Assembly (NCBI RefSeq): GCF_002998925.1
Contig: NZ_CP027228.1
Span: forward strand, 1,426,001 to 1,490,000
Reading direction: 5' to 3'
Length of the DNA stretch: 64,000 bases
Origin: Mogibacterium diversum
GTDB taxonomy: Bacteria > Bacillota > Clostridia > Peptostreptococcales > Anaerovoracaceae
Shown here: one piece after another, positions 34,858 through 41,584 of the stretch
How the letters are laid out: each line of letters starts with the position of its first letter
Position numbering within the stretch: position 1 is the stretch's first letter
Position numbers and translations under genes: made by a program
The notes under the pieces: model-generated
The model's input: the letters and a program-made list of their open reading frames with translations, nothing else
What the model was told of the DNA's origin: nothing
Database searches by the model: none

Positions 34858-35124
34858 CTACATTTCAATACAAACGTTCTGCCACTTTTTATAGGCGTCA
34901 AGATAGCACTCATTCTTATCTCCGTTATATGTAATTTCGTAATACATGCCGTCTGATACGTTGGTGCTAACTAAAGCCTTTGCGTTCTGCAAGGTTTTAC
35001 AGAACCAAACAACAAATACATCATCTGTTGTGATTTTGCCGTTCTTGTCGGTTGATTCCACTCTGTCGTTGTAATAATTTCTTACAAATTCTTTGCACTT
35101 CTTTATAAATTTTCTTTCGTCCAT
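34858..35124 (-). CDS. DUF6275 family protein
   Basis: An 88-residue protein with the DUF6275 pattern: FIKKCKEFVRNYYN at the start, VFVVWFCKTLQNAKALVST in the middle and MYYEITYNGDKNECYLDAYKKW at the end. The family is widespread in Gram-positive prophages, usually in the early region. Function is unknown. AGGAGCG precedes the ATG. It is tightly packed between the methylase gene and the zinc-ribbon protein gene. Confidence 0.8.
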   Translation of the reverse strand: MDERKFIKKCKEFVRNYYNDRVESTDKNGKITTDDVFVVWFCKTLQNAKALVSTNVSDGMYYEITYNGDKNECYLDAYKKWQNVCIEM

Positions 35125-35134
35125 TGTTCGCTCC

Positions 35135-35902
35135 TTAATAGTTCATGTATATAACTTCTGTCCGCTTTCTCGAACACTCTGCAGTTGTCGTTTTATATTC
35201 TTTTCGCCAATCAACGAGAGTGTTGTTGTAAATCTCGTTTTCATACGCAGAAATCATAATCTTACAGTCACTTTCTTTGGCAATTTTTAGCAGCTTCATG
35301 TGCTGCTCGTCTGTCATTTCGTGATTGTAAAGGTACTTCTTCCGCGTGTCCTGCAGATACGGTGGGTCAATATAGATAAATGTGTCTTTGCCATATAAGT
35401 CAGTTATAAGTTCGAGTGCATCCTTATTTTCAATCTGTGCATTTTTTAGCCTTTCGGCTGCAAGCTGTATCGTTTCTGGGAGCTTTGCCCACGCTTTTGC
35501 GGGGTTGGGGCTTGTAGTGCCTATACCTCGCCTGTAACCGTTCTTATACTTGTTGCCACATCCGAACCCCTGCCAGCACTTAACGGCAAATCTTCTTGCA
35601 CGCTCGATAGATAACGCCTCTTCTTCGCTCTCTACATACACCATTGTGTATTCGGTACGCGAGTATGGCGTAGCATCTATCAATCTACAGAGTTCTTCAG
35701 AATTTTTTCTAACAACCTTAAAAAAGTTGTAAATATCATCGTCAATGTCATTCAAAATCTCGTTGTACGCAGGCTCTTTGTTTAGGAACACTGCACCACT
35801 TCCTAGAAATGGTTCGCAGTACACCTTGTGAGATGGTATGTGCTTTATTATCCACGGTGCTAATCGATTTTTAGCTCCTGGATACTTAAGTAGCGTTTTC
35901 AT
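35135..35902 (-). CDS. DNA adenine methylase (Dam-like, class D12)
   Basis: A 255-residue N6-adenine methyltransferase starting at ATG 35902, where AAGGAG is well placed; the frame continues further upstream without a better site. The SAM motif LKYPGAKNRLAPWI is at the N-terminus with EPFLGSGAVFLN near residue 30, and the catalytic DPPY is near residue 190 (IYIDPPYLQDTRKKYLY). This is the D12 class typical of phage orphan methylases. It may protect phage DNA from restriction or time events such as packaging. No cognate restriction gene is nearby. Confidence 0.9.
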   Translation of the reverse strand: MKTLLKYPGAKNRLAPWIIKHIPSHKVYCEPFLGSGAVFLNKEPAYNEILNDIDDDIYNFFKVVRKNSEELCRLIDATPYSRTEYTMVYVESEEEALSIERARRFAVKCWQGFGCGNKYKNGYRRGIGTTSPNPAKAWAKLPETIQLAAERLKNAQIENKDALELITDLYGKDTFIYIDPPYLQDTRKKYLYNHEMTDEQHMKLLKIAKESDCKIMISAYENEIYNNTLVDWRKEYKTTTAECSRKRTEVIYMNY

Positions 35903-35929
35903 TTTGCATTTCTCCTTAGTTGTCAAAAT

Positions 35930-36385
35930 TTACAGTTCGTACTTCCTAATTGGCATCCACGCCACAACGCCGTCTACACATTCGTCAGTTCCACCAAGAT
36001 ATACGCATCCGTTTTCATCTTTTTCGAAGTAATCCACCCATACATTGTCACCATCTGTAACAAGTACGTCCTCTTCATAACTTGGTAAATTTTCTAATAT
36101 ATAATCCCACCCGAGTTCTTTGTATTCTTCCTTTTCCTCGTCATTTAGTGGTCTTGTTATTATTTTTCGCCAAGGTTCAAGCTCTATTGGTTTTTCTGCA
36201 ATTAGATTCTCGCAATCCTCTTTTAACCAGCGCTCTATTAGCGCTTCGCACATTTCTATATCATTAGCACAGGATTCACATTCTCTATCACAAACCGTAA
36301 ATTCTGTTTCGCCATCGCTCACCTTGCGTAAAAACTCGGCAAGCTGATATGGTTCCATTTCTTGGATTAGTTCATAATTAGTCAT
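35930..36385 (-). CDS. phage protein with DUF551-like C-terminus
   Basis: A 151-residue acidic protein; ATG at 36385 is chosen because GGAG lies six bases ahead. The first half has a Cys cluster (VCDRECESCANDIEMCEAL) that could bind a metal. The C-terminus (DECVDGVVAWMPIRKYEL) matches the DUF551 ending with a conserved WMP motif, a domain very common in phages. It lies between methylase and PC4-like genes in the early operon. Function is unknown. Confidence 0.7.
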   Translation of the reverse strand: MTNYELIQEMEPYQLAEFLRKVSDGETEFTVCDRECESCANDIEMCEALIERWLKEDCENLIAEKPIELEPWRKIITRPLNDEEKEEYKELGWDYILENLPSYEEDVLVTDGDNVWVDYFEKDENGCVYLGGTDECVDGVVAWMPIRKYEL

Positions 36386-36397
36386 CTGCATCTCCAA

Positions 36398-36604
36398 TTA
36401 ATAGTTCCCTATCATGAATTTTGCTAACTCCTGATATTCATCTTCTGTTAGCATTGCTCTTTTAAGTGGCGTTCCGTCTTTATCAAAGGTCCTTATTTCA
36501 TATCCCGGTTCTTTTCCATACCAGGATATTTTTATAAGTTTCTTTTTTCTGCCCTTGCTATCTGTTGATAGAGTGGCTAGTTCTTCTATGATTTTGTAGT
36601 CCAT
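36398..36604 (-). CDS. PC4/YdbC-like single-stranded nucleic acid-binding protein
   Basis: A 68-residue protein resembling the PC4-domain family of YdbC: GRKKKLIKISWYGKEPGYEIRTFDKDG, then LTEDEYQELAKFM. The family forms dimers that bind single-stranded DNA through a curved beta-sheet. With no SSB gene in the prophage, this may cover single strands during rolling-circle replication. Its start overlaps by 19 bases the small zinc protein gene upstream. Confidence 0.7.
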   Translation of the reverse strand: MDYKIIEELATLSTDSKGRKKKLIKISWYGKEPGYEIRTFDKDGTPLKRAMLTEDEYQELAKFMIGNY

Positions 36605-36759
36605 TTGCTATTCCTTGTTAACTGTCTCTTTAATGCATCAGCGCACGCCTTACATAGAACGTGTACTTCTTGCTTTCCGTCTGAATTTTCCAGTATAAGT
36701 ATTTCTCGCTTCTCTCTTGCGGTACCGCAACCGCAAAGCTCACAGTAATTTATATTCAT
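36586..36759 (-). CDS. small zinc-finger protein, 57 residues
   Basis: Starts at ATG 36759 with TAGGAGAAGC ahead. The product holds two CxxC pairs (YCELCGCG and VLCKACAD) about 27 residues apart, a treble-clef or ribbon-like zinc site, with a basic C-terminus. It overlaps the PC4-like gene by 19 bases and follows the DUF4406 gene by 8 bases, so it belongs to the early operon. Function unknown. Confidence 0.7.
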   Translation of the reverse strand: MNINYCELCGCGTAREKREILILENSDGKQEVHVLCKACADALKRQLTRNSKWTTKS

Positions 36760-36767
36760 TGCTTCTC

Positions 36768-37163
36768 CTATATGTAGTGCACATCAATTCCATACTGTCT
36801 AGCTGCTGTTTCTTCAATTCGGCAACCTCTAGCTACTAGCCAATCATGCGCGAATACCGCCATATCTGCAGTAGATAGTAGTTTTAATGATTCCGCCAGA
36901 TAGTATAGTGATTCCGATTTCACGTTCTTATCTTTGATTTCTTTTTCAACCTTGTTTTTATCTAGTACCGAATCTATAAAGGTTGCCGCAGGATTAATTT
37001 CTCTCTTAATTCTTTCTTTAATCATTGTTCTTTCTGCAGCTATTTCTACATCCGTTTTGCCCGCCATTGGCTGCGAGATAAAAAATAGTTTAGGTAACTT
37101 TGTGTTTAATTTTTCTTCAATGTACGCATCCATTGTTATTTCGTCGTTTGTTTCGTAGCTCAT
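36768..37163 (-). CDS. DUF4406 domain protein (nucleoside deoxyribosyltransferase-like fold)
   Basis: A 131-residue protein. The FFISQPMAGKTDVEI motif near residue 27 and a late MAVFAHDWLVARGCRIE motif are the marks of DUF4406, a family with the nucleoside 2-deoxyribosyltransferase-like Rossmann fold that is frequent in phages. It may act on nucleotides or nucleotide signals. AAGGAGATAAGC precedes the ATG. It lies in the leftward early operon. Confidence 0.8.
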   Translation of the reverse strand: MSYETNDEITMDAYIEEKLNTKLPKLFFISQPMAGKTDVEIAAERTMIKERIKREINPAATFIDSVLDKNKVEKEIKDKNVKSESLYYLAESLKLLSTADMAVFAHDWLVARGCRIEETAARQYGIDVHYI

Positions 37164-37173
37164 GCTTATCTCC

Positions 37174-37548
37174 TTAAAACATTTCTGGTTCTTCGCCTTC
37201 CCTGGCGCGTAGTTTGTCGTATTCTTCTTCTCTAGCGTTTATCTCCGCTTTTAGGTTTTCGTTAACTTGTTCAATCATTCTTCTTGTTGTGGTGCTTACT
37301 TTTTTTATAATGTCTTTATTTTTTAAGATTCTTCTTTCGGCTTCCCTGTTTGCGTATACCAGCATTCGCATTTTTTCTCTTCCTGCTGGGTCGTAGGTGC
37401 AGCGCCAATCATTACAGTATTCGCATTCATTACAACATTTACCACAGATGGTCCCCTTAATTCGCCTGCACCAACGAAACGACCTGTTGTCATTTGGTGT
37501 TCCGTGTTCGTGTCCGCACCTGTCACACACACATCCTACGTTTACCAT
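37174..37548 (-). CDS. Cys-rich zinc-binding phage protein
   Basis: A 124-residue protein whose first 52 residues hold eleven Cys (CVCDRCGHEHG, RWCRR, TICGKCCNECEYCNDWRC), enough for two or more zinc sites. The rest is helical and charged (NREAERRILKNK... NENLKAEINAREEEYDKLR). No strong RBS is visible; its start lies within the end of the upstream gene (37542-37548 overlap), so coupling is likely. A nucleic-acid-binding role is plausible but not shown. Confidence 0.7.
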   Translation of the reverse strand: MVNVGCVCDRCGHEHGTPNDNRSFRWCRRIKGTICGKCCNECEYCNDWRCTYDPAGREKMRMLVYANREAERRILKNKDIIKKVSTTTRRMIEQVNENLKAEINAREEEYDKLRAREGEEPEMF

Positions 37549-37799
37549 CTTTTGCGATCTACTTCCTCTAAGATTCCTGCTATTTCTTTTCTAACTTCCT
37601 CTAGCTCCTCATAAGTCATTCTGAGGTAGCCATTTGACGCACTCAAAATTAAGAATTCTTCCTTATTTGCTACATAGGCAATCCCTTTTTTCACAGACTC
37701 ATACGTTAACGTGTCGTCTATTGAATCTGCCTTATGTAGTATTTGATTTACATTTAAATTTATACTTGGGATGGTTGTCGTTGATTTCCATCTATTCAT
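37542..37799 (-). CDS. hypothetical early phage protein
   Basis: An 85-residue soluble protein with no recognised domain. The C-terminal half is helical (MTYEELEEVRKEIAGILEEV). A well-placed AGGAAGG precedes the ATG, and the gene overlaps both neighbours by a few bases (37796-37799 and 37542-37548), showing a compact operon. Confidence 0.65.
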   Translation of the reverse strand: MNRWKSTTTIPSINLNVNQILHKADSIDDTLTYESVKKGIAYVANKEEFLILSASNGYLRMTYEELEEVRKEIAGILEEVDRKRW

Positions 37800-38164
37800 A
37801 AATAGTTCCTTCCTATAAGGATCATCCAGTCATTACGAGCTTGTTCTGGCGTCATTCCCTCGTCTATCTTTTCTTCTTCGTATTTCTTTTGATAAAAGCG
37901 TCTTAGTTTGATGTTCTCTTCTTGTGCCCACTTGCTGCAGTTCATATGTAGCTCTTCGTGGTGCTCATGGCACACGTCCACTTGAAAGCCTAGATCTATA
38001 CTTATTTGGCGATTAGACCCTCCGAAAACCTCATGCCTTTCAGCATAAGGTTTTCCACAATACGCGCAGAATCTACTTGCTTTATCCTTATATCCGTTTT
38101 GCTTCTTCTTTTTCTTCCTGGTCTGCGGCTTTGGATAGGCGCATGTTTTGTAATACTCCATCAT
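37796..38164 (-). CDS. HNH-like nuclease, phage type
   Basis: A 122-residue protein. A basic N-terminus (TRKKKKKQNGYK) leads into FCAYCGKPYAERHEVFGGSNR and VDVCHEHHEELH, which place CxxC, a His in RHEVFGG and a C-H-H set in the order of HNH/zinc nucleases found in phages. Such proteins may process replication or recombination intermediates. AGGAGACTAGCC precedes the ATG. It lies between two short early genes. Confidence 0.7.
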   Translation of the reverse strand: MMEYYKTCAYPKPQTRKKKKKQNGYKDKASRFCAYCGKPYAERHEVFGGSNRQISIDLGFQVDVCHEHHEELHMNCSKWAQEENIKLRRFYQKKYEEEKIDEGMTPEQARNDWMILIGRNYL

Positions 38165-38176
38165 TTGGCTAGTCTC

Positions 38177-38350
38177 CTAATCGAATGTAATTGTTTGCAA
38201 TTCTTCATCGCTCCAAGGTTCTATATTTGACAACACACTTTTTTCTTCGCATACTTCTAGTCTAGGTTCTTCATAATCAGTGAACTCTCTAGTAATAGCT
38301 GATTCAGATACAATTCCTTTAAAATATTTTCTTCGTCTTTCAATATCCAT
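38177..38350 (-). CDS. hypothetical early phage protein, 57 residues
   Basis: Starts at ATG 38350 with AGAGGCGCG ahead; the start overlaps the end of the upstream gene by 11 bases. An acidic soluble protein (TDYEEPRLEVCEEK, EPWSDEELQTIT) without a recognised domain. Support comes from operon packing and an intact frame. Confidence 0.55.
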   Translation of the reverse strand: MDIERRRKYFKGIVSESAITREFTDYEEPRLEVCEEKSVLSNIEPWSDEELQTITFD

Positions 38351-38540
38351 GTCGCGCCTCTCTTTGTACAGTCACCTTGCCATCTATGCGTTTGAGATTT
38401 ACATATCCATCTGATGTTGTTATTTTCGCTCCTGCAATCGTGCCGCTATCGACCATTTCATGCGCTAGCTTAATCACTTTGATAATGCAAGGTTCAATAG
38501 GTTTAGACTTATCCACGTTTAACCTCGCTTTTATCTGCAC
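38340..38540 (-). CDS. hypothetical early phage protein, 66 residues
   Basis: Starts with GTG at 38540, overlapping the end of the preceding small membrane protein gene by 10 bases; a stand-alone RBS is not visible, so coupling is assumed. A small mixed alpha/beta protein (IKVIKLAHEMVDSG, then TTSDGYVNLKRIDGKVTVQR). No family recognised. Confidence 0.55.
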   Translation of the reverse strand: MQIKARLNVDKSKPIEPCIIKVIKLAHEMVDSGTIAGAKITTSDGYVNLKRIDGKVTVQREARHGY

Positions 38541-38671
38541 CCTAGCGCATATAGGAATATGTGCAGCGTAGGGAATAGCAGCGCTAGGCAGATAGTTCCG
38601 ATTAGGTTTATTACCTGGAAGTTACCTTCCTCGTCCGAAAATACAGCTTTGAATAACTCTTTATTGCTCAT
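38531..38671 (-). CDS. small membrane protein, 46 residues
   Basis: Starts at ATG 38671, which overlaps the stop of the HTH gene upstream (TAATG), with AGGAGCATGTA ahead. A soluble N-terminus (SNKELFKAVFSDEEG) is followed by one membrane helix (LIGTICLALLFPTLHIFLYAL). Function unknown. Confidence 0.6.
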   Translation of the reverse strand: MSNKELFKAVFSDEEGNFQVINLIGTICLALLFPTLHIFLYALGCR

Positions 38672-38874
38672 TACATGCTCCTATTCTTGTAGATTTTGTC
38701 TGCTACATCCCCTGCAAAATATTTCTTGCTTCTTCCGTCCGGCAAGCACTCAACGCCGTTCATCAGGTCTCTTACACTTGCACGGCTAATTTTTAGATAT
38801 CTTGATATATCTGATATAGTCGGAAAGCTACCATATTCTTTTTTAAGATCGTTTAATATTGCTTGCCTATCCAT
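38671..38874 (-). CDS. excisionase-like helix-turn-helix protein
   Basis: A 67-residue protein with a winged or MerR-type helix-turn-helix (ISDISRYLKISRASVRDLM) followed by SKKYFAGDVADKIYK, the layout of excisionase-type and HTH_17 proteins in which the wing follows the recognition helix. It may be the Xis partner of the integrase at 43058 or an early regulator. GAGGAATAAAA precedes the ATG. It lies just downstream of mazG in the same operon. Confidence 0.65.
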   Translation of the reverse strand: MDRQAILNDLKKEYGSFPTISDISRYLKISRASVRDLMNGVECLPDGRSKKYFAGDVADKIYKNRSM

Positions 38875-38876
38875 TT

Positions 38877-39407
38877 TTATTCCTCTTCGTGTTTGGATCT
38901 TTCTATGTCGAATCCATCTGGGTATCTTAGCTTTAGCTTTGCTAGGTTGAGTTTTGCAACTGATTCTAGCGGTACACCTGCGTTATATGCGGTGATGGAT
39001 AAGTACCATAGGACATCTCCTAGTTCATCAATTAGTTCTCCCACATCTGCATCATGCCCTCTAAATGTAGCCTTATTGATTTTGCCGACCACTTCCCCGA
39101 TCTCTTCGCACATTCCCATTACTGATTCGATTACGCCTACTTCTTTTCCTGTTCTCAGCGTTTCGTGCTGATAGTCATTTAGCGTCATTTTTTGTTCATA
39201 GTTAATCTTTGCAATTAAGAATCTCGGTAGTTCTTCTTCCGGGATATCCTGAATATCTACGCGCAGCGCCTTATCTCCGTATGATAAAAGCACTTCGTCC
39301 TTATCTGGTGTAACGATTATCATATCGAGGTCCTTGCATGCATTCATTGCGTGTAGGGTATCTCTTATTGCTGTACAGATAATTTGTCTTGTGGTGTTTG
39401 TATCCAT
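38877..39407 (-). CDS. MazG-like nucleotide pyrophosphohydrolase
   Basis: A 176-residue protein. The second half is a MazG-type all-alpha NTP pyrophosphohydrolase domain: EVGVIESVMGMCEEIGEVVGKI, then ELIDELGDVLWYLSITAYNAG with the EExxE and ExxD metal-binding patterns. The first 75 residues are an extra domain. Phage MazG enzymes act on (p)ppGpp or modified nucleotides and are thought to maintain nucleotide supply during infection. AAGGAG precedes the ATG; two tandem hairpins stand in its leader. Confidence 0.85.
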   Translation of the reverse strand: MDTNTTRQIICTAIRDTLHAMNACKDLDMIIVTPDKDEVLLSYGDKALRVDIQDIPEEELPRFLIAKINYEQKMTLNDYQHETLRTGKEVGVIESVMGMCEEIGEVVGKINKATFRGHDADVGELIDELGDVLWYLSITAYNAGVPLESVAKLNLAKLKLRYPDGFDIERSKHEEE

Positions 39408-39421
39408 TATGTTTTTCTCCT

Positions 39422-39470
39422 TCTACAGATAAACAGTTTTTCTGTAGCCTTGTCAGCGGTATGACAAGGC
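39422..39470 (-). promoter_or_regulatory. two tandem hairpins in the mazG leader
   Basis: GCCTTGTCA / TGACAAGGC (39447-39470, perfect 9-bp stem, 6-nt loop) is followed on the minus strand by CTACAGA / TCTGTAG (39422-39446). No U-tract follows. The pair could pause or process the early transcript, or bind a regulator. Confidence 0.55.
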
Positions 39471-39580
39471 TATTTCTCCTTTGAAAATTTAACTATGTAG
39501 TCAACCCTTATCCCCATTTTTCTTAATTTCTTAATTTCCCTGAGTAATGGAAATAAGGATTTTCTCATTTCTTTTGTCAT
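39470..39580 (-). CDS. 36-residue basic small protein
   Basis: Starts at ATG 39580 with AGAGGTGA ahead. The product is a basic helix (MRKSLFPLLREIKKLRKMGI) with 10 Lys/Arg. It ends at the first mazG-leader hairpin. Short basic phage proteins can bind nucleic acids or host RNA polymerase; function unknown. Confidence 0.5.
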   Translation of the reverse strand: MTKEMRKSLFPLLREIKKLRKMGIRVDYIVKFSKEK

Positions 39581-39606
39581 TTTTATTCACCTCTGTTGTT
39601 AGCTAT

Positions 39607-39909
39607 TTATTTTAGCTTGGCTAATGATTCGACCAGCTGTGCAACTTCTCTTGTACACGCACCCTTTGATAGTTGAGCCTTAATTTCATCAGCTAGTAAC
39701 TCTTGTATCTCAGTAATAATTTGAGCTTCTTTTAGTACATAATCTGGAAGAGTTATATTTTTTCCTACATATCCAGAACGCCTATTAGCCGTTACTTCTT
39801 CAATTCTTTTTTTGGCATTGTGTAATTCTTCTCTTGTGCGAGCTAGTTCGTTTCGAGTTTCTTCTAGCATTTTTTCTGTGGCTCTTAATTTGGTAATTGG
39901 TGATTCCAT
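39607..39909 (-). CDS. coiled-coil early phage protein
   Basis: A 100-residue protein. Residues 8-40 form a coiled coil (RATEKMLEETRNELARTREELHNAKKRIEEV), followed by YVGKNITLPDYVLKEAQIITEI and a C-terminal helical part. AAAGGAAAAGCG precedes the ATG. It is divergent from the rightward 110-residue membrane protein gene, sharing a short promoter region. Function unknown. Confidence 0.65.
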   Translation of the reverse strand: MESPITKLRATEKMLEETRNELARTREELHNAKKRIEEVTANRRSGYVGKNITLPDYVLKEAQIITEIQELLADEIKAQLSKGACTREVAQLVESLAKLK

Positions 39910-39925
39910 TTCGCTTTTCCTTTCT

Positions 39926-39933
39926 GATATAAT
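39926..39933 (+). promoter_or_regulatory. extended -10 promoter of the 110-residue membrane protein gene
   Basis: TG-A-TATAAT (TGATATAAT; TATAAT at 39928-39933) is an extended -10 element with no clear -35, 38 bp before the ATG at 39971. The complementary strand reads ATTATATCA, so it may also serve the divergent gene. Confidence 0.5.
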
Positions 39934-39970
39934 TTCAGTGTAATTTTTGTTTTAAAAAGGGAGTTTTAAC

Positions 39971-40303
39971 ATGTACTTACTAATAGGTATTAGACGAACG
40001 ATTCTGAATCGCTGCCGAAATAAAAACGCTCACAGTTACAATGACCTCAATGATTTAGTAGAGAAAAAATCTGTAGATAAAGTTGTAAAAGCAGTAATTT
40101 CTCTCCACGAGCACAATTATCTTTCTGAACTTAAGATGGATCAGAATGGATTACCTTCTTATTTCGATATTTCTTGTAATGGTCTTTTTTATCGAGAGGA
40201 TCTATTAGCTAAATTTATAGAGTTTATTTTTAAATCGGTAGCAACCCCTATTGTTGTAGCTTTTATAACTTCTCTTATAGCCACCCAGTTTTTCGTAAAA
40301 TGA
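39971..40303 (+). CDS. membrane-anchored phage protein, antisense within the early operon
   Basis: A 110-residue protein with AAAGGGAG ahead of its ATG. The soluble part (1-90) looks like a small winged-helix-like domain (VDKVVKAVISLHEHNYLSELKMDQNG), and the C-terminus is a membrane helix (ATPIVVAFITSLIATQFFV). It points rightward within a leftward operon and its last 29 bases overlap the end of the convergent 81-residue protein gene. Superinfection exclusion or lysogenic conversion would fit expression in the prophage state. No family recognised. Confidence 0.65.
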   Translation: MYLLIGIRRTILNRCRNKNAHSYNDLNDLVEKKSVDKVVKAVISLHEHNYLSELKMDQNGLPSYFDISCNGLFYREDLLAKFIEFIFKSVATPIVVAFITSLIATQFFVK

Positions 40304-40520
40304 GGAGGGCTAAGAGACTTCCTATTACTGCCGAAATACAGCTGATGCAAAACTCTATTAAGTTTTTGTGCTTTGATTTTTCGAGACGCATTAGACCTCC
40401 ATGTATCCAAAATGGAATTTCGGATAAAAAATCACCAACGAACCCTATAATTCCCGGGTTAACTGATTCAATTTTTATATTTCTTACTTTAAGAACTATT
40501 TTCTTTTTTGATTGTTTCAT
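40275..40520 (-). CDS. small membrane-anchored phage protein
   Basis: An 81-residue protein starting at ATG 40520 with AAGAGG ahead. A basic N-terminus (KQSKKKIVLKVRNIK) and a soluble part are followed by a C-terminal membrane helix (CISCISAVIGSLLALLIL). It converges with the 110-residue protein gene and overlaps it by 29 bases, so the two C-terminal membrane helices are partly encoded on opposite strands of neighbouring DNA. It lies directly after operator 4 and the Cro-like gene and is the second leftward early gene. Confidence 0.6.
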   Translation of the reverse strand: MKQSKKKIVLKVRNIKIESVNPGIIGFVGDFLSEIPFWIHGGLMRLEKSKHKNLIEFCISCISAVIGSLLALLILRKTGWL

Positions 40521-40552
40521 TCTTAAACCTCTTCAGTTTTATCTGTCTACAG

Positions 40553-40568
40553 ATTTAGTTTTCTAAAC
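40553..40568. promoter_or_regulatory. distal operator copy (Op4) downstream of the Cro-like gene
   Basis: ATTTAGTTTTCTAAAC differs by one base from the perfect palindrome at 40792-40807. It begins one base after the Cro-like gene ends, about 230 bp from the three switch operators and ahead of the 81-residue protein gene. Confidence 0.7.
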
Positions 40569-40778
40569 CTAGTGGCAAAAAAAATATTTATCTATATCTG
40601 TTTCTGGAATATCTAGCAATTTCATAGCTCTGCTCATTTCAGCCTGGCTCCATTCCGCATTATTGTTCAACTTAAGCGATAGCGTAGATCTGCCAATTTC
40701 TAAAGCATCCGCAAACTTTTCGAACGTGGTGTACTTGGTTTTAATGCGTGATTTAAGGTTTGTATAATCGTAATTCAT
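40569..40778 (-). CDS. Cro-like repressor (DUF739 family)
   Basis: A 69-residue helix-turn-helix protein of the DUF739/Cro type, starting at ATG 40778 with AAGGAG six bases ahead. The pattern is NLKSRIKTKYTTFEKFADALEIGRSTLSLKLNNNAEWSQAEM with the recognition helix at GRSTLSLKLN, ending MKLLDIPETDIDKYFF. It is the first gene of the leftward early operon, divergent from the LexA-like repressor, and should bind the same GTTTAG-TTTT-CTAAAC operators to set the lytic course. Confidence 0.85.
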   Translation of the reverse strand: MNYDYTNLKSRIKTKYTTFEKFADALEIGRSTLSLKLNNNAEWSQAEMSRAMKLLDIPETDIDKYFFCH

Positions 40779-40791
40779 CACTTTCTCCTTT

Positions 40792-40879
40792 GTTTAGTTT
40801 TCTAAACTATATCGCACATTATTCCGTCTGTCAACACTTTTGTTTAATTTTCTAAAAAATAATGTTTGATTTTCTAAAC
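40792..40879. promoter_or_regulatory. immunity switch: three operators
   Basis: Three copies of the palindrome GTTTAG-TTTT-CTAAAC: Op1 40792-40807 (perfect), Op2 40842-40857 (right half altered), Op3 40864-40879 (one change). Op1 overlaps the -10 of the leftward early promoter, Op3 covers the -35 of the repressor promoter, and Op2 lies between. This is the usual arrangement of a lambda-like switch. Confidence 0.85.
40806..40834 (-). promoter_or_regulatory. leftward early promoter
   Basis: Minus strand TTGACA (fwd 40829-40834), 17 bp, TATAGT (fwd 40806-40811), 28 bp before the cro-like start codon and overlapped by Op1. Confidence 0.85.
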
Positions 40880-40893
40880 TGCTTGTGTATAAT
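40866..40893 (+). promoter_or_regulatory. repressor maintenance promoter
   Basis: TTGATT (40866-40871), 16 bp, TATAAT (40888-40893), 30 bp before the repressor start at 40924. Op3 overlaps the -35, implying autoregulation. Confidence 0.8.
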
Positions 40894-40923
40894 GGTATCA
40901 CCTTAAGCAGAAAGGAATTTACG

Positions 40924-41559
40924 ATGGATATAAGAACTAAGAGATTAAATGAAGCTTTTCACGCTTCTGGGCTCTCGCAAAGCGAGCTTTGCGAGAAAGC
41001 CAATATAAATAAAGGTGCGTTATCTTCCTATTTGTCTGGAAGGTATTTCCCTAAACAAATCGCATTAGAGAAGTTATCATCTGCATTAAACGTCTCTATT
41101 TCTTATTTGATGGGGTTTGACGATAGTTCACAAAAGAAAGTATCCTCTCGACCTCTTCCATCTAACATTATTCTGCCTTCAGCGCACAAACTCCCCATTA
41201 TGGGTACTATATGCGCAGGAGATGGTGTTGTATGCGAAGATGATTACCAGGGTACGTTTATAGTAGATATAGATGTTAAAGCGGATTACTGTTTGAAGGT
41301 GCACGGTGACAGTATGATTGGTGCCAATATCTATGATGGAGATATCGTCTTTATTTCAAAGTCTTATGATTTTGTTCAAGATCAAATATATGCGATTGAA
41401 AGATTAGATTACAACGAAGCTTCTCTAAAGAGAGTTACGCAGGATGGCGATACGTTGATACTTAATCCTTGTAATCCTGAGTATCATGCAATGGTTACTG
41501 ACTACGAAGAAGTGAGAATAATCGGGCGATGTATCGGAGTGTTGCATAAGTATGTGTAG
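40924..41559 (+). CDS. CI-type phage repressor with LexA/S24 peptidase domain
   Basis: A 211-residue repressor. The start is ATG 40924 (AAAGGAATTTACG ahead); an upstream in-frame ATG at 40885 lies inside the promoter. Residues 1-70 are an HTH_3 domain (LSQSELCEKANINKGALSSYLSG). The C-terminal part is an S24 peptidase: probable self-cleavage site at CAGDG near residue 96, catalytic Ser in HGDSMIGA near residue 133 and Lys in ASLKRV near residue 173. RecA-stimulated self-cleavage on DNA damage should derepress the early promoter. It heads the rightward lysogeny operon. Confidence 0.92.
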   Translation: MDIRTKRLNEAFHASGLSQSELCEKANINKGALSSYLSGRYFPKQIALEKLSSALNVSISYLMGFDDSSQKKVSSRPLPSNIILPSAHKLPIMGTICAGDGVVCEDDYQGTFIVDIDVKADYCLKVHGDSMIGANIYDGDIVFISKSYDFVQDQIYAIERLDYNEASLKRVTQDGDTLILNPCNPEYHAMVTDYEEVRIIGRCIGVLHKYV

Positions 41560-41584
41560 ATGTGGAATTAATTAGGAGGTTTAT

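Noticed and set aside
35135..35902. A restriction-modification system
   Set aside because: Only the methylase is present; neighbours are small phage proteins without endonuclease features.
40885..40923. Upstream start of the repressor at 40885
   Set aside because: This ATG lies inside the -10 region of the repressor promoter; the ATG at 40924 has a proper RBS.
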